Assembly: GCA_016177405.1 (NCBI GenBank)
Contig: JACOVG010000030.1
Location: 1-43,935, forward strand
Direction of reading: 5' to 3'
Source: Candidatus Omnitrophota bacterium
GTDB taxonomy: Bacteria > Omnitrophota > Gorgyraeia > 1-14-0-20-64-10
Length of the DNA stretch: 43,935 nt
Positions 26,150 through 35,020 of this stretch are shown here, in pieces. Below the pieces are notes generated by a model. That model did not search any database and was not told where the DNA came from. It was given only the letters and a program-made list of their open reading frames with translations. Numbering within the stretch: the first letter of the stretch is position 1; the number at the start of each line of letters is the position of its first letter. The translations under genes were made by a program, and so were the position numbers.

Positions 26150-27180
26150 CGGGTGGAACCGTTTAAGCCAAACCGGATGATCACCTTCAGCGAGCTGGGT
26201 GAAGGATTCAGGGCCACGTGGATCGCCTCGTTGATCTGATCCAGGCCGAAGCGGTGGGTGATGAGCGGCTTCACCTGGATTTGGCGGGTGAAAACCAGAT
26301 CGGCCGATTTGGCCTGAAGGTCCACCGAGGCGCTGTAGCTGCCGATCAGCTCCTTCTCCAGCTTGCCGATCTGGCCCACGTCCACCGGGGCCAAGTCGCC
26401 GACGCGGGTTTGGGCAAAGAGAACGACCCTTCCGGCAGGCCGAACCGCGTCCAGGGCCGAGGGCACCGCTTGGGCGGAGGCGGCCGCCACCAGGGCGATG
26501 TCGAAATGCTCTTTGGGAAGCTGTTCGGGGGAGGTGGTTTCCCGCGCGCCGAGTGCCTTGGCCAAGGTCAGCCGCTCTTGAATGGGATCGGCCACCGAGA
26601 CATCGGCCCCCTTCAAGCGGGCCAGTTGAAGGAGGGTGAGCCCCACCGGACCGGAGCCCAGGATGAGAACCCGGCTGCCAGCTCCGATGCCTGCTTTTTC
26701 GATCCCTTTGAGGCAGGTGTTGACCGGCTCCACGAAGGAGGCCTCTTCATCCTCCACCCCTTCCGGGATCTTCACCAGCCCCTCCCGGACGATCCAATCC
26801 TTCACCTTCACGAACTCGGCAAAGCCGCCGCCCGAGGGCTCGAACCCGGCGGTGGTGCCGACCCGCTTGTACTGGGGGCACTGGGCGTAATTCTTGGCGC
26901 GGCAGAAGGGGCAGTTCCGGCAGGGGATGTGATGAAAGAAGACCGCCCGGTCACCCGGCTTCCAGCCGCGGACAGCCTGGCCCACCGCTTCCACCCGGCC
27001 GGCCACCTCGTGGCCGAAGACGAGGGGCGGGGGCAAGTCGCCGTGGACGATCTTCTTAAGGTCGGTCCCGCAGACCCCGCAGACCGCCACCTTAAGGAGA
27101 AGCTCTCCGGCTTCCAGGGGAGGAACGGGAAGCTCCTCGACCCGGACATCGTTGGCCCCTCGATAAACCGCTGCGCGCAT
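26146..27180 (-). CDS. Zinc-dependent alcohol dehydrogenase (MDR family), first of pair
   Basis: This 344-residue homologue of the following dehydrogenase has CGVCGTDLKK and FGHEVAGRVEAVG for catalytic zinc, CRNCPFCRAKNYAQC for structural zinc and VLILGSGPVGLTLLQLA for the cofactor. The pair is clearly divergent in sequence, so it is not a recent duplication. The two might oxidize and reduce related substrates or form a hetero-oligomer. ATG 27180 lies 77 bp from the oppositely oriented hpnCD start, so the two operons share a promoter region. Confidence 0.85.
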   Translation of the reverse strand: MRAAVYRGANDVRVEELPVPPLEAGELLLKVAVCGVCGTDLKKIVHGDLPPPLVFGHEVAGRVEAVGQAVRGWKPGDRAVFFHHIPCRNCPFCRAKNYAQCPQYKRVGTTAGFEPSGGGFAEFVKVKDWIVREGLVKIPEGVEDEEASFVEPVNTCLKGIEKAGIGAGSRVLILGSGPVGLTLLQLARLKGADVSVADPIQERLTLAKALGARETTSPEQLPKEHFDIALVAAASAQAVPSALDAVRPAGRVVLFAQTRVGDLAPVDVGQIGKLEKELIGSYSASVDLQAKSADLVFTRQIQVKPLITHRFGLDQINEAIHVALNPSPSSLKVIIRFGLNGSTR

Positions 27181-27236
27181 GCCATCAGCCTATCACCCGG
27201 TTCCTTCCCCCGTCAATCTCGCCCCCGTCCCATGGG

Positions 27237-27245
27237 TGATATAAT
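27237..27245 (+). promoter_or_regulatory. Extended -10 promoter of the hopanoid operon
   Basis: TGATATAAT is a perfect extended -10 element (TGnTATAAT) 12 bases before the hpnCD ATG, with no convincing -35 box. Transcription would start around 27252, leaving a leader of only about five bases and no ribosome site, so near-leaderless translation is predicted. Confidence 0.55.
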
Positions 27246-27257
27246 GAGCTTCCTGTT

Positions 27258-28970
27258 ATGCCTTCCCTAGAACAAGCGTACCAATATTGCCAGTGGCTGA
27301 CGCGCCGCCACTACGAAAACTTCCCGGTGGCCTCGGGGCTTCTGCCCAAGGCCCTGCGGCCGCACGTGGCGGCGGTCTACGCCTTTGCCCGCTCGGCCGA
27401 CGACTTTGCCGACGAGGAAAGGGATCCCAAAAAAGCGCTGGCGCGGCTGGCGAACTGGAGAGAAATGCTCGGCGCTCGCAATGACACCCATCCGATCTTT
27501 ATCGCCCTGGCCGACACGATCCGCCGGTTTGACCTTCCGCCGCAGCTTTTCCACGATTTGCTGACCGCTTTTGAGCGGGATGTGACGGTGAAGCGCTACG
27601 CCGCGTGGGACGATCTCCTCAACAACTACTGCCGGTATTCGGCCAACCCGGTGGGGCGGCTGGTTCTGCTTCTGTTCGGCCACAAGGAACCGCGCCTGCA
27701 CGAGCTTTCCGACTTTATCTGCACGGCGCTTCAGCTTACCAACTTCTGGCAGGACCTCTCGATGGATCTGGCCAAGGGAAGGATCTACCTGCCGCAGGAG
27801 CTTCTGCGCCGCCATGGGGTGACGGAGGAGTCCCTCTTCCAAGGCAAGCCCTCCGGAAATTTCGCGGCGGCGATGGAAGAGGCCGCCGGTTTCACCGAGG
27901 AGCTTTTCTGGAGGGGAGAGGCGCTTCCCTCTTGGGTGAGCGGCCGGCTCCGGTGGGAGCTTCGGGCGACCTGGCTCGGAGGGATGGCTGTTCTCAAGCG
28001 GACGACAAGGCTTCGGGTTAGAGGAAGCTGTAAGCGCCCGGCCTTGGGATGGAAGGACAAGCTGGCGATCGGCATGACAGCCATCTCCGTCAACGGAGGC
28101 GGCGGCTCGGCGGCTTACTGCCGCCGGGTCGCCGGAAAAAGCGGAAGCCATTTCTATCAGGCCCTGTGGCTTTTGCCGCCGGAGCGCCGGGAGGCGATGT
28201 TTGCCGTCTACAGCTTTTGCCGGGCGGTGGACGACTGCGTGGACGAAGGCAAACCGGCGGATCAAGCCCGCCGGGAGCTTGAGGGATGGAGGAGGGAAGC
28301 GGACGCCTGCTTTGAAGGAAGGCCCACCCATCCGATCACACGCGCCTTGTCTGGCGCGGTGAAGCGCTACAACATTCCCCGCCAGCTTCTATTGGATTTG
28401 ATCGTCGGAATGGAAATGGATCTTGAGAAAAAGCGGTACGCCACCTTTGAGGAGCTTCAGGCCTACTGCTACCACGCGGCCGGGGTGGTGGGTCTGATGG
28501 CGGTGCGGGTCTTCGGCTGCCGCAATCCCAAAAGCGACGAGTTCGCCATCGCGCTCGGCACGGCGTTTCAGCTGACCAACATTCTGCGGGACGCGGCCTC
28601 CGACGCCCAGCGAGGCCGGGTCTACCTCCCCGAGGAGGATCTCAAGCGCTTCGCGAACCCGGCACTCCCGGAAATGGTACCGGAGTTGCTGGCGTTTGAG
28701 TGCGAGAGGGCGCGCGGCTGGTTTGCCAAGGCCTACGCCGCGGTCACGGCCCAAGACCGCTGGGCCCTGACCCCGGCCCTGGCCATGGCCGCGGTCTACC
28801 GCCGGCTCCTGGATCGGATTGAGTCGGCCGGCCCTGCCGCGCTGGCCCAGCCCATCCGGCTTTCCACCGGTGAAAAACTCTCCCTTGCTTTGCGCGGCGC
28901 CTTCTTTTCAACCTCCAACGTCATCTCGAGTCCCGAAGGGACGAGAGATCTCTCACTTCGTTCGAGATGA
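27258..28970 (+). CDS. Fused squalene-pathway enzyme HpnC-HpnD
   Basis: Two squalene/phytoene-synthase-like enzymes lie on one 570-residue chain. Residues 5-275 match HpnC, with DDFADE (48-53) and LTNFWQDLSMDLAKGRIYLP (160-179). Residues 285-550 match HpnD, with VDDCVDE (324-330) and LTNILRDAASDAQRGRVYLP (439-458). The glycine-rich linker NGGGGSA lies near 279-285. In known hopanoid producers these are separate genes: HpnD makes presqualene diphosphate from farnesyl diphosphate, HpnC converts it to hydroxysqualene, and HpnE reduces that to squalene. Both aspartate-rich metal-binding pairs are intact in both halves. The last 17 residues are encoded by a palindromic repeat and are probably dispensable. 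It overlaps hpnE by ATGA. Confidence 0.9.
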   Translation: MPSLEQAYQYCQWLTRRHYENFPVASGLLPKALRPHVAAVYAFARSADDFADEERDPKKALARLANWREMLGARNDTHPIFIALADTIRRFDLPPQLFHDLLTAFERDVTVKRYAAWDDLLNNYCRYSANPVGRLVLLLFGHKEPRLHELSDFICTALQLTNFWQDLSMDLAKGRIYLPQELLRRHGVTEESLFQGKPSGNFAAAMEEAAGFTEELFWRGEALPSWVSGRLRWELRATWLGGMAVLKRTTRLRVRGSCKRPALGWKDKLAIGMTAISVNGGGGSAAYCRRVAGKSGSHFYQALWLLPPERREAMFAVYSFCRAVDDCVDEGKPADQARRELEGWRREADACFEGRPTHPITRALSGAVKRYNIPRQLLLDLIVGMEMDLEKKRYATFEELQAYCYHAAGVVGLMAVRVFGCRNPKSDEFAIALGTAFQLTNILRDAASDAQRGRVYLPEEDLKRFANPALPEMVPELLAFECERARGWFAKAYAAVTAQDRWALTPALAMAAVYRRLLDRIESAGPAALAQPIRLSTGEKLSLALRGAFFSTSNVISSPEGTRDLSLRSR

Positions 28971-28971
28971 C
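28920..28971. repeat. Palindromic repeat (GTCATCTCGA...TCGAGATGAC)
   Basis: Ten-bp perfect inverted ends surround an inner palindrome GAGAGATCTCTC. It encodes the C-terminus of hpnCD, and its last bases supply both the hpnCD stop and the hpnE ATG. Confidence 0.85.
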
Positions 28972-30319
28972 CCCGGCTCACGTCGTGGTGATCGGCGGGG
29001 GATTCGCGGGGTTGAGAACGGCCGTCTCGCTGGCCGACGCCGGCATCCGGGTCACGGTGCTCGAGGCCCGCGGCAGCCTTGGCGGCAGGGCCCGCTCCTT
29101 CGCCGATCCGGCCACCGGGGAGGTGGTGGACAACGGCCAGCACCTTTTTCTGGCCGGATACGAGGCGACCCTTCGATTCCTCAAGCGCTTAGGCACCCAG
29201 GACCGCCTCATCTTTCAGGACCGGCTTTCGGTGGTTTTTGTGGAGCCCGGCGGCCGGGTGAGCCGGCTGGATTGCCCGCCGCTTCCCGCGCCGTGGCACC
29301 TGGCGGCGGGGGTGGCCGGGCTTTCCTCTCTGTCGCTGGCCGACAAATGGAAATTTATGAGGGTCTTAAAAGCGGTGTCAAGGGAAGAAGATGGTCAGAC
29401 GGTGGAGGAGTGGCTCACCCGGCAGGGTCAATCGGAGGGGAGCCGGCGGATCTTTTGGGATCCTCTCACGATCGCGACCCTGAACGAGATTCCCTCCAGG
29501 GCCTCGGCGTCAGGCTTACGGGCTGTTCTGCGCGTTCTCCTGAAAGGACCCTGGCCCAAGGCCCGGCTGGGAATGCCCAAGGTGGGGCTAAGCGATCTTT
29601 ACACCGAGGCGGCCCGCCGGATCATCGAGGAAAACGGGGGAGAGGTTCGGGTGAACGCGCCGGTGGCAGGGCTCACGCTCGAGGGATCCAGGGTCAGGGC
29701 CGCGCGGCTGGCCAACGGCTCGTCCCTGGAGGCCGAATCGGTGGTGAGCGCCCTGCCGCCCCAGGCCTTAAACCGCCTTCTGCCCGATGGGGTAAGGTCT
29801 TCCGATCCGGCCTTTTCGAACTTGGACCGGTTCTCAAGCTCGCCCATCGTTTCGGTGAACCTGTGGCTGGACCGGCCAGTCACGAAAGCGCTTTTTGTGG
29901 GGCTCATCGGCACCCGATTTCAGTGGCTCTTCAACAAGGAAGCGATCTTGAAGAAAGCGGGGATCGAGGCGCGCTACGTGGCCCTCATCTTGAGCGCGGC
30001 CCAGGCCTACATGGACCAGCCCAACGATGCCCTGGCCGCGATGGCCCTGGAGGATCTCGCGGCCTGTTTTCCTCACCTCGCGGCTGTCAGGCCGATCCGA
30101 TCCCAGGTGGTGAGGGAGCGGGACGCGACCGTTTCGTTGGGGGTCGGAATGGAGCGGTTCAGGCCCAGCGCTCGCACCCGCTTGGAAAACTTCTTCTTGG
30201 CCGGCGATTGGACGGCGACCGGTTTGCCGGCCACCATCGAATCGGCCGTGCTAAGCGGGGAAGAATGCGCTAGCCAGGTCATTTCCCATCTATGTCCTGC
30301 AACCTTGAATCGGCCTTAA
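28967..30319 (+). CDS. hpnE: HpnE, hydroxysqualene FAD oxidoreductase
   Basis: HpnE is the FAD enzyme of the hopanoid squalene route. The N-terminal dinucleotide-binding motif is HVVVIGGGFAGLRTAVSLADAGIRVTVLEARGSLGGRA (residues 5-42), followed by the amine-oxidase/desaturase-like VDNGQHLFLAGY. The C-terminal FAD motif is NFFLAGDWTATGLPATIESAVLSGEECA. At 450 residues it is full length. The start ATG is the end of a palindromic repeat and overlaps the hpnCD stop, so translation is coupled. Confidence 0.9.
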   Translation: MTPAHVVVIGGGFAGLRTAVSLADAGIRVTVLEARGSLGGRARSFADPATGEVVDNGQHLFLAGYEATLRFLKRLGTQDRLIFQDRLSVVFVEPGGRVSRLDCPPLPAPWHLAAGVAGLSSLSLADKWKFMRVLKAVSREEDGQTVEEWLTRQGQSEGSRRIFWDPLTIATLNEIPSRASASGLRAVLRVLLKGPWPKARLGMPKVGLSDLYTEAARRIIEENGGEVRVNAPVAGLTLEGSRVRAARLANGSSLEAESVVSALPPQALNRLLPDGVRSSDPAFSNLDRFSSSPIVSVNLWLDRPVTKALFVGLIGTRFQWLFNKEAILKKAGIEARYVALILSAAQAYMDQPNDALAAMALEDLAACFPHLAAVRPIRSQVVRERDATVSLGVGMERFRPSARTRLENFFLAGDWTATGLPATIESAVLSGEECASQVISHLCPATLNRP

Positions 30320-30333
30320 CCCTAAGGTAAAAT
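30305..30333 (+). promoter_or_regulatory. Internal sigma70-like promoter before the prenyl synthase
   Basis: TTGAAT and TAAAAT are separated by exactly 17 bp. TTGAAT lies in the last codons of hpnE, and the predicted start is about 12 bases before ATG 30352. It could give the downstream genes an extra transcript. Confidence 0.45.
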
Positions 30334-30351
30334 AGGCAGTTACGACTTGTC

Positions 30352-31170
30352 ATGAATCTCACCGCTTACCTTAAAAAACGCAAAATTCTGGTCAACTCGG
30401 CGCTGAAGAAATGCCTGCCCGGCGCCCGGGAATTCCCAGGTCAAATCCACCAGGCAATGCGCTACAGCGTCCTGGGGGAGGGTAAAAGGATCCGGCCGAT
30501 CCTGGCCCTGGCCGCCTGCGAGGCGGCGGGGGGAAAGGCCCGGCAAGCCCTGCCGGCCGCCTGCGCCCTGGAGCTGATCCACGCCTACTCCCTGGTTCAC
30601 GACGATCTGCCCGCCATGGACGACGACGACTTCCGTCGGGGAAAACCCTCGTGCCACAAGCGGTTCGGTGAGGCGATCGGCATCCTGGCCGGGGACGCCC
30701 TCTTGACCCACAGCTTCCTTCTCCTTAGCCAGGGGCCTCTGGCGCCCTCGGCGCGCGTTCAAATCATCCGGGAGGTCAGCCAGGCCATCGGCACGCAAGG
30801 GATGATCGGCGGCCAGGTGGCGGACGTGATCTCCGAAAACGGCGCCCGCGCCGCCCAAATCGAGAAGATCCACGCGATGAAAACCGGCGCCCTGATCGCC
30901 GCCTCCGTGCGGGTGGGGGCGCTTTGCGCCGGCGCCTCGGCCAAGCGCTTCAAGGCCCTTTCCGGTTACGGCTCCCGGGTGGGCCTGGTTTTTCAATTGG
31001 TGGATGACCTCCTGGATTCCGACGGAGCGGTGAAGCTTTACGGCCGGCAGGCGGTTCGTCGAAAGGCCGAGCGCCTGACGGCGGAGGCGATCCGATCCCT
31101 TCGGCCGCTGGGCGCCGGGGGCGGCCCTTTAAGCGAGATCGCCCGCTTCATCTTAACGAGGAGCTCCTAG
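30352..31170 (+). CDS. Short-chain polyprenyl diphosphate synthase (farnesyl-type)
   Basis: This enzyme condenses isopentenyl diphosphate with allylic diphosphates, most likely to farnesyl diphosphate for the squalene enzymes next to it. The first aspartate-rich motif is DDLPAMDDDDFRRG (84-97) and the second is VFQLVDDLLD (213-222). After the second motif the usual GK-containing loop is missing: DDLLDSDGAVKLYGRQ runs straight into the last helix, making it 272 residues against about 295 usual. It could still be active because both metal sites are complete, but the product tail-binding end may differ. Confidence 0.85.
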   Translation: MNLTAYLKKRKILVNSALKKCLPGAREFPGQIHQAMRYSVLGEGKRIRPILALAACEAAGGKARQALPAACALELIHAYSLVHDDLPAMDDDDFRRGKPSCHKRFGEAIGILAGDALLTHSFLLLSQGPLAPSARVQIIREVSQAIGTQGMIGGQVADVISENGARAAQIEKIHAMKTGALIAASVRVGALCAGASAKRFKALSGYGSRVGLVFQLVDDLLDSDGAVKLYGRQAVRRKAERLTAEAIRSLRPLGAGGGPLSEIARFILTRSS

Positions 31171-31176
31171 GAAGCG

Positions 31177-33087
31177 ATGCCCAAGCTGATTGACGGGATC
31201 AACGACCCCAAGGAGTTGAGGGCCCTGCCGCAGGCCAGCCTGCCGCGGGTGGCCCAGGAGATCCGCGAGCTCATCATCGACAAGGTTTCGGCCACCGGCG
31301 GCCACCTGGCCGGCCCGTTGGGGGCGGTGGATCTGGTGGTCGCGCTTCACTACGTGTTTCAGACGCCGGAGGATCAGCTCGTCTGGGACGTCGGCTATCA
31401 GGCCTACGCCCACAAGATCCTGACAGGACGCCGCGACCGCTTTGGAACCCTGCGCCAATGGAAGGGCATCTCCGGTTTTCCCCACCGGGAGGAATCGCCC
31501 TATGATCTTTTCACCATCGGCCACGGCGGCACCTCCATCTCCACGGCGCTGGGGCTGGTCCGGGCCCGGGACCATCAGGGCAAGCGCAACAAGGTGGTGG
31601 CGGTCATCGGGGACGGCTCCCTGCCCGAGGGGATGGCGCTGGAGGGCTTGAACCACGCCGGCCACCTGAAGTCCGATCTCCTGGTGATCTTGAACGACAA
31701 CAAGATGGCCATTGCCCCGGCGATCGGCGCCCTGACCCACTACTTCACCCGGATCATCACCGACCCGCTGTACAACCGCTTCCGCCGGGAGGTGGAGAGC
31801 GTGATGTGCCGGGTGCCCCGTTTCGGCTTCAGGATCCTGCGGGCGGGCAAACGGCTGGAGGAGTCGCTCAAGAATCTTCTGGTTCCGGGCATCATCTTTG
31901 AGGAGCTGGGCTTCCGGTACTTCGGGCCGGTGGACGGCCACAATCTGGATGAGATGATCTCCACGCTGAACCACCTGAAGGGCCTGCCGGGACCCAAGTT
32001 CCTCCATGTGAGAACCGTCAAGGGGAAGGGCTACCCGCCGGCCGAGCAGAATCAGTGGAAGTACCACGGGGTGACCCCCTTTGATCCGGCCACCGGCGAG
32101 TTCCTGAAGAAGCCGCAGGCGGAGGGCTTCACCCAGCGGTTCGGCCAGGCGATGATCGGCTTGGGGCGGAAAGACCCCCGGGTGGTCGCCATCACGGCGG
32201 CCATGCCGGATGGGACAGGATTGGTGGAGTTCTCCAAGGCGCTGCCCGGCCAGTTTTACGACGTGGCCATGTGCGAACAGCACGCCGTGGCCTTCGCCGC
32301 GGGGCTGGCCCGCGGCGGGATGCGCCCCGTGGTGGCGATCTATTCCACCTTCCTTCAGCGCGGCTACGACCAGGTGATCCACGACGTCTGCATTCAAAAT
32401 CTGCCGGTTGTCTTCGCGATGGACCGGGCGGGCCTGGTCGGGGACGACGGGATCACCCACCACGGCCTCTTTGATCTGGCGTATCTCGGGGCCTTGCCCC
32501 GGATGACGCTCGCGGCCCCCAAGGATCTGGACGAACTGGAAGCGATGCTGGCCTTTGCCCTGCGCCACAACGGCCCGATCGGCCTCCGGTACCCCAGGGG
32601 CGGGGTCCTCCGGTTTCATCCCGAGTGGGCGATGGATCTTCCCAAGGAGGCGGCCCCCATCGAGCTGGGCAAGGCGGAGATTCTCTCCCAGGGCAGCGAT
32701 CTGGCCCTGGTGGCGCTGGGCTCGATGGTTTATCCGGCCCTGGAGGCGGCCAAGCTTCTGGAAGGGGAAGGGATCTCCACCACGGTGGTCAATGCCCGGT
32801 GGGCCAAGCCGATGGACATGGCCCTGTTTGCCGGCCTGGTGAAGGAGCATCGCGCCCTCCTTGTCGTCGAGGAGGGGGTGGTGAAGGGGGGTTTCGGGGC
32901 GAGTCTCCTGGCGGCGGTTGAAGAGCACCGGTCCAATGGCTTTGCCGTCAAGGTGATGGGGATCCCCGACGCTTTCTTTGAGCATGGAAAACGGGAGATC
33001 CTGCTTGCGCAGGCGGGATTGACCCCGTCGGCGATGGCGGCCTCGGCCAAGGAGCTTCTTTCCAGGAGCCCGGTCTATGCTCGCTAG
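31177..33087 (+). CDS. dxs: 1-deoxy-D-xylulose-5-phosphate synthase
   Basis: DXS joins pyruvate and glyceraldehyde 3-phosphate with thiamine diphosphate, the first step of the MEP isoprenoid pathway. The 636-residue protein contains FTIGHGGTSISTALG, the thiamine motif VAVIGDGSLPEGMALEGLNHAG, YFGPVDGHNLDEM, the transketolase-like YDVAMCEQHAVAFAAGLA and DRAGLVGDDGITHHG. The first motif usually reads GHSSTSIS; GHGG is a variant. Its place here would raise precursor supply whenever hopanoid genes are expressed. It overlaps shc by 11 bases. Confidence 0.95.
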   Translation: MPKLIDGINDPKELRALPQASLPRVAQEIRELIIDKVSATGGHLAGPLGAVDLVVALHYVFQTPEDQLVWDVGYQAYAHKILTGRRDRFGTLRQWKGISGFPHREESPYDLFTIGHGGTSISTALGLVRARDHQGKRNKVVAVIGDGSLPEGMALEGLNHAGHLKSDLLVILNDNKMAIAPAIGALTHYFTRIITDPLYNRFRREVESVMCRVPRFGFRILRAGKRLEESLKNLLVPGIIFEELGFRYFGPVDGHNLDEMISTLNHLKGLPGPKFLHVRTVKGKGYPPAEQNQWKYHGVTPFDPATGEFLKKPQAEGFTQRFGQAMIGLGRKDPRVVAITAAMPDGTGLVEFSKALPGQFYDVAMCEQHAVAFAAGLARGGMRPVVAIYSTFLQRGYDQVIHDVCIQNLPVVFAMDRAGLVGDDGITHHGLFDLAYLGALPRMTLAAPKDLDELEAMLAFALRHNGPIGLRYPRGGVLRFHPEWAMDLPKEAAPIELGKAEILSQGSDLALVALGSMVYPALEAAKLLEGEGISTTVVNARWAKPMDMALFAGLVKEHRALLVVEEGVVKGGFGASLLAAVEEHRSNGFAVKVMGIPDAFFEHGKREILLAQAGLTPSAMAASAKELLSRSPVYAR

Positions 33088-35011
33088 CCCGGCCGCCGAT
33101 TTGCGCCTGACCGACCCCACCGCCACGGTCCCGCCGGCTCTGGCCCGCGCCTGCGAACAGGCCCAGCGGTACCTCCTTTCCAAGCAGGACCCCGAGGGAT
33201 TCTGGGTGGCCGAGCTGGAGGCCGACACCACGCTGGAGTCCGACACGATCAAGCTGATGCATCTCTTGGGAAGGGTGGATCAAGACAAACAGGAGCGCCT
33301 CATCCGGACAATCCTCAAGAATCAACTGCCGGACGGCGGCTGGCCCATCTACGCGCGAGGCCCGGCCGAGCTCAACGCGTCGGTCAAGGCCTACGCGGCC
33401 CTCAAGCTCTCCGGCCGCCCGGCCGACGACCCGGTCCTCGCGGCGGCCCGTAGAACGATTCTGCGCCTGGGGGGTCTGGCGCGGATCAACAGCTTTGAGA
33501 AGGTGTACCTGGCGCTGTTCGGCTGTTATCCCTGGGAAGAGGTCCCGGCCCTCCCGCCGGAGCTTGTCCTTCTTCCGAATTGGTTTTACTTTAACCTGTA
33601 CGAGATCGCCTATTGGTCCCGCACGATTCTCGTTCCTCTGGCCGTGGTCTATGCCACCCGGCCGATGGCGCCGCAGGCGGCCTTGAACCTCGATGAGCTC
33701 TGGACGGACCCCAAGAGCCGGAGGGCCCGGATCACGAACCTCCAAAAAGGGGGAGCCCTCTGGCGGACCTTCTTTCTTTCGGCCGACCGGCTCTTGAAGG
33801 CCTATGAGCGTTCGCCCTTCAAGCCCTTGAGGCGCCTGGCCCTGCGGGAGGCCGACCGGTGGATCACCGACCGGCTGGTTGAAACCGACGGGCTGGGGGC
33901 CATCTTTCCGGCGATGTTGAACGCCGTCTTCGCCCTCAAGGGTTTGGGCTACCAGGATGGGGATCCCCTTTTCGAGAAGCAGATCGAGGAGCTGGCCCGG
34001 TTGGAGCTGGCCGACGGCGATGCCCTGAAGGTTCAGCCCTGTTTCCCTCCGATCTGGGACACGGCCTTGGCCATGTACGCCCTGGGAAAATCCGGCCAGC
34101 GCTCCCCGGAGCAGGAGGGGCTCACCCGGGCCGGCCAATGGCTTCGGTCCAAGGAGATCAGGCAGTGGGGAGACTGGAGGATCAAAAACCCCGAGGGCCG
34201 CCCCGGCGGATGGGCCTTTGAGTTTGACAACCCTTACTACCCGGACGTGGACGACACGGCTCAAGTGCTCCTGGGGCTGGCGCACAGCCGGGCGGCCGCG
34301 GTCTCCGACGGGGTTTTCCGGCGGGGGATGGATTGGGTCTTGAGCATGCAAAACCGGGACGGTGGATTCAGCTCGTTCGATAAAAACAACAACCGCCAGG
34401 CCCTGACCCACTTTCCCTTTGCCGATCACAACGCCATGCTGGATCCCTCCTGCCCGGACATCACCGGGAGGATCCTGGAGCTGATGAGCCTGGCGGGATT
34501 CCGGCGCGGGCATCCGGCCCTGGAAGCCGCGGTGGGCTATCTTCACCGGACCCAGGAGACGGATGGAACCTGGTTTGGGCGCTGGGGAGTGGGCTTTCAT
34601 TATGGCACGTGGCTGGCTTTGCGGGGACTGCGCTCGGTGGGCGAGCCGATGGAGAGCCTGCGCTATCAGAGGGTGGGGCGGTGGTTTGCCACCCGGCAGA
34701 ATCCGGATGGGGGCTGGGGCGAAAGCTGTCGCGCCTACGATGATCCTTCGGTGAAGGGTCAGGGGGAGTCCACCTCCTCCCAAACGGCGTGGGCCCTGAT
34801 GGCCTTGATGAGTCTGGGTCAGGTGGCCGAGCCGGCCTTCCAACGGGGGATCCGCTGGCTGCTCACCCGGCAGGGTCCGGAAGGGGACTGGCCGGAGGGC
34901 CCCTTCACCGGCACCGGATTTCCGCGGGTTTTCTATCTCAAGTACCACTTCTACCGGATCTACTTTCCCTTGCTGGCCTTGACCGAGGCCCGGGAATTCT
35001 TTAAGGAATAG
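33077..35011 (+). CDS. shc: Squalene-hopene cyclase
   Basis: This 644-residue enzyme cyclizes squalene to hopene (diploptene) and diplopterol at the membrane. The proton-donating DVDD is at residues 390-393 (YYPDVDDTAQ). QW repeats are spread along the chain (QDPEGFW, QLPDGGW, QNRDGGFSSF, QETDGTW, QNPDGGWGES, QGPEGDW), with WGDWRIKNPEGRPGGWAFEFDN before the active site and GTGFPRVFYLKYHFYRIYFP at the end, all typical of SHC/HpnF. Nothing looks missing. Confidence 0.96.
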   Translation: MLASPAADLRLTDPTATVPPALARACEQAQRYLLSKQDPEGFWVAELEADTTLESDTIKLMHLLGRVDQDKQERLIRTILKNQLPDGGWPIYARGPAELNASVKAYAALKLSGRPADDPVLAAARRTILRLGGLARINSFEKVYLALFGCYPWEEVPALPPELVLLPNWFYFNLYEIAYWSRTILVPLAVVYATRPMAPQAALNLDELWTDPKSRRARITNLQKGGALWRTFFLSADRLLKAYERSPFKPLRRLALREADRWITDRLVETDGLGAIFPAMLNAVFALKGLGYQDGDPLFEKQIEELARLELADGDALKVQPCFPPIWDTALAMYALGKSGQRSPEQEGLTRAGQWLRSKEIRQWGDWRIKNPEGRPGGWAFEFDNPYYPDVDDTAQVLLGLAHSRAAAVSDGVFRRGMDWVLSMQNRDGGFSSFDKNNNRQALTHFPFADHNAMLDPSCPDITGRILELMSLAGFRRGHPALEAAVGYLHRTQETDGTWFGRWGVGFHYGTWLALRGLRSVGEPMESLRYQRVGRWFATRQNPDGGWGESCRAYDDPSVKGQGESTSSQTAWALMALMSLGQVAEPAFQRGIRWLLTRQGPEGDWPEGPFTGTGFPRVFYLKYHFYRIYFPLLALTEAREFFKE

Positions 35012-35020
35012 GAGAGCGCA

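Noticed and set aside
31153-33252. 699-residue minus-strand ORF opposite dxs, and similar long antisense ORFs (573-1625, 1697-2680, 32948-34948, 36850-38274)
   Set aside because: They lie opposite well-recognised genes and are rich in Arg, Gly, His and Pro, as expected from GC-rich codon shadows.
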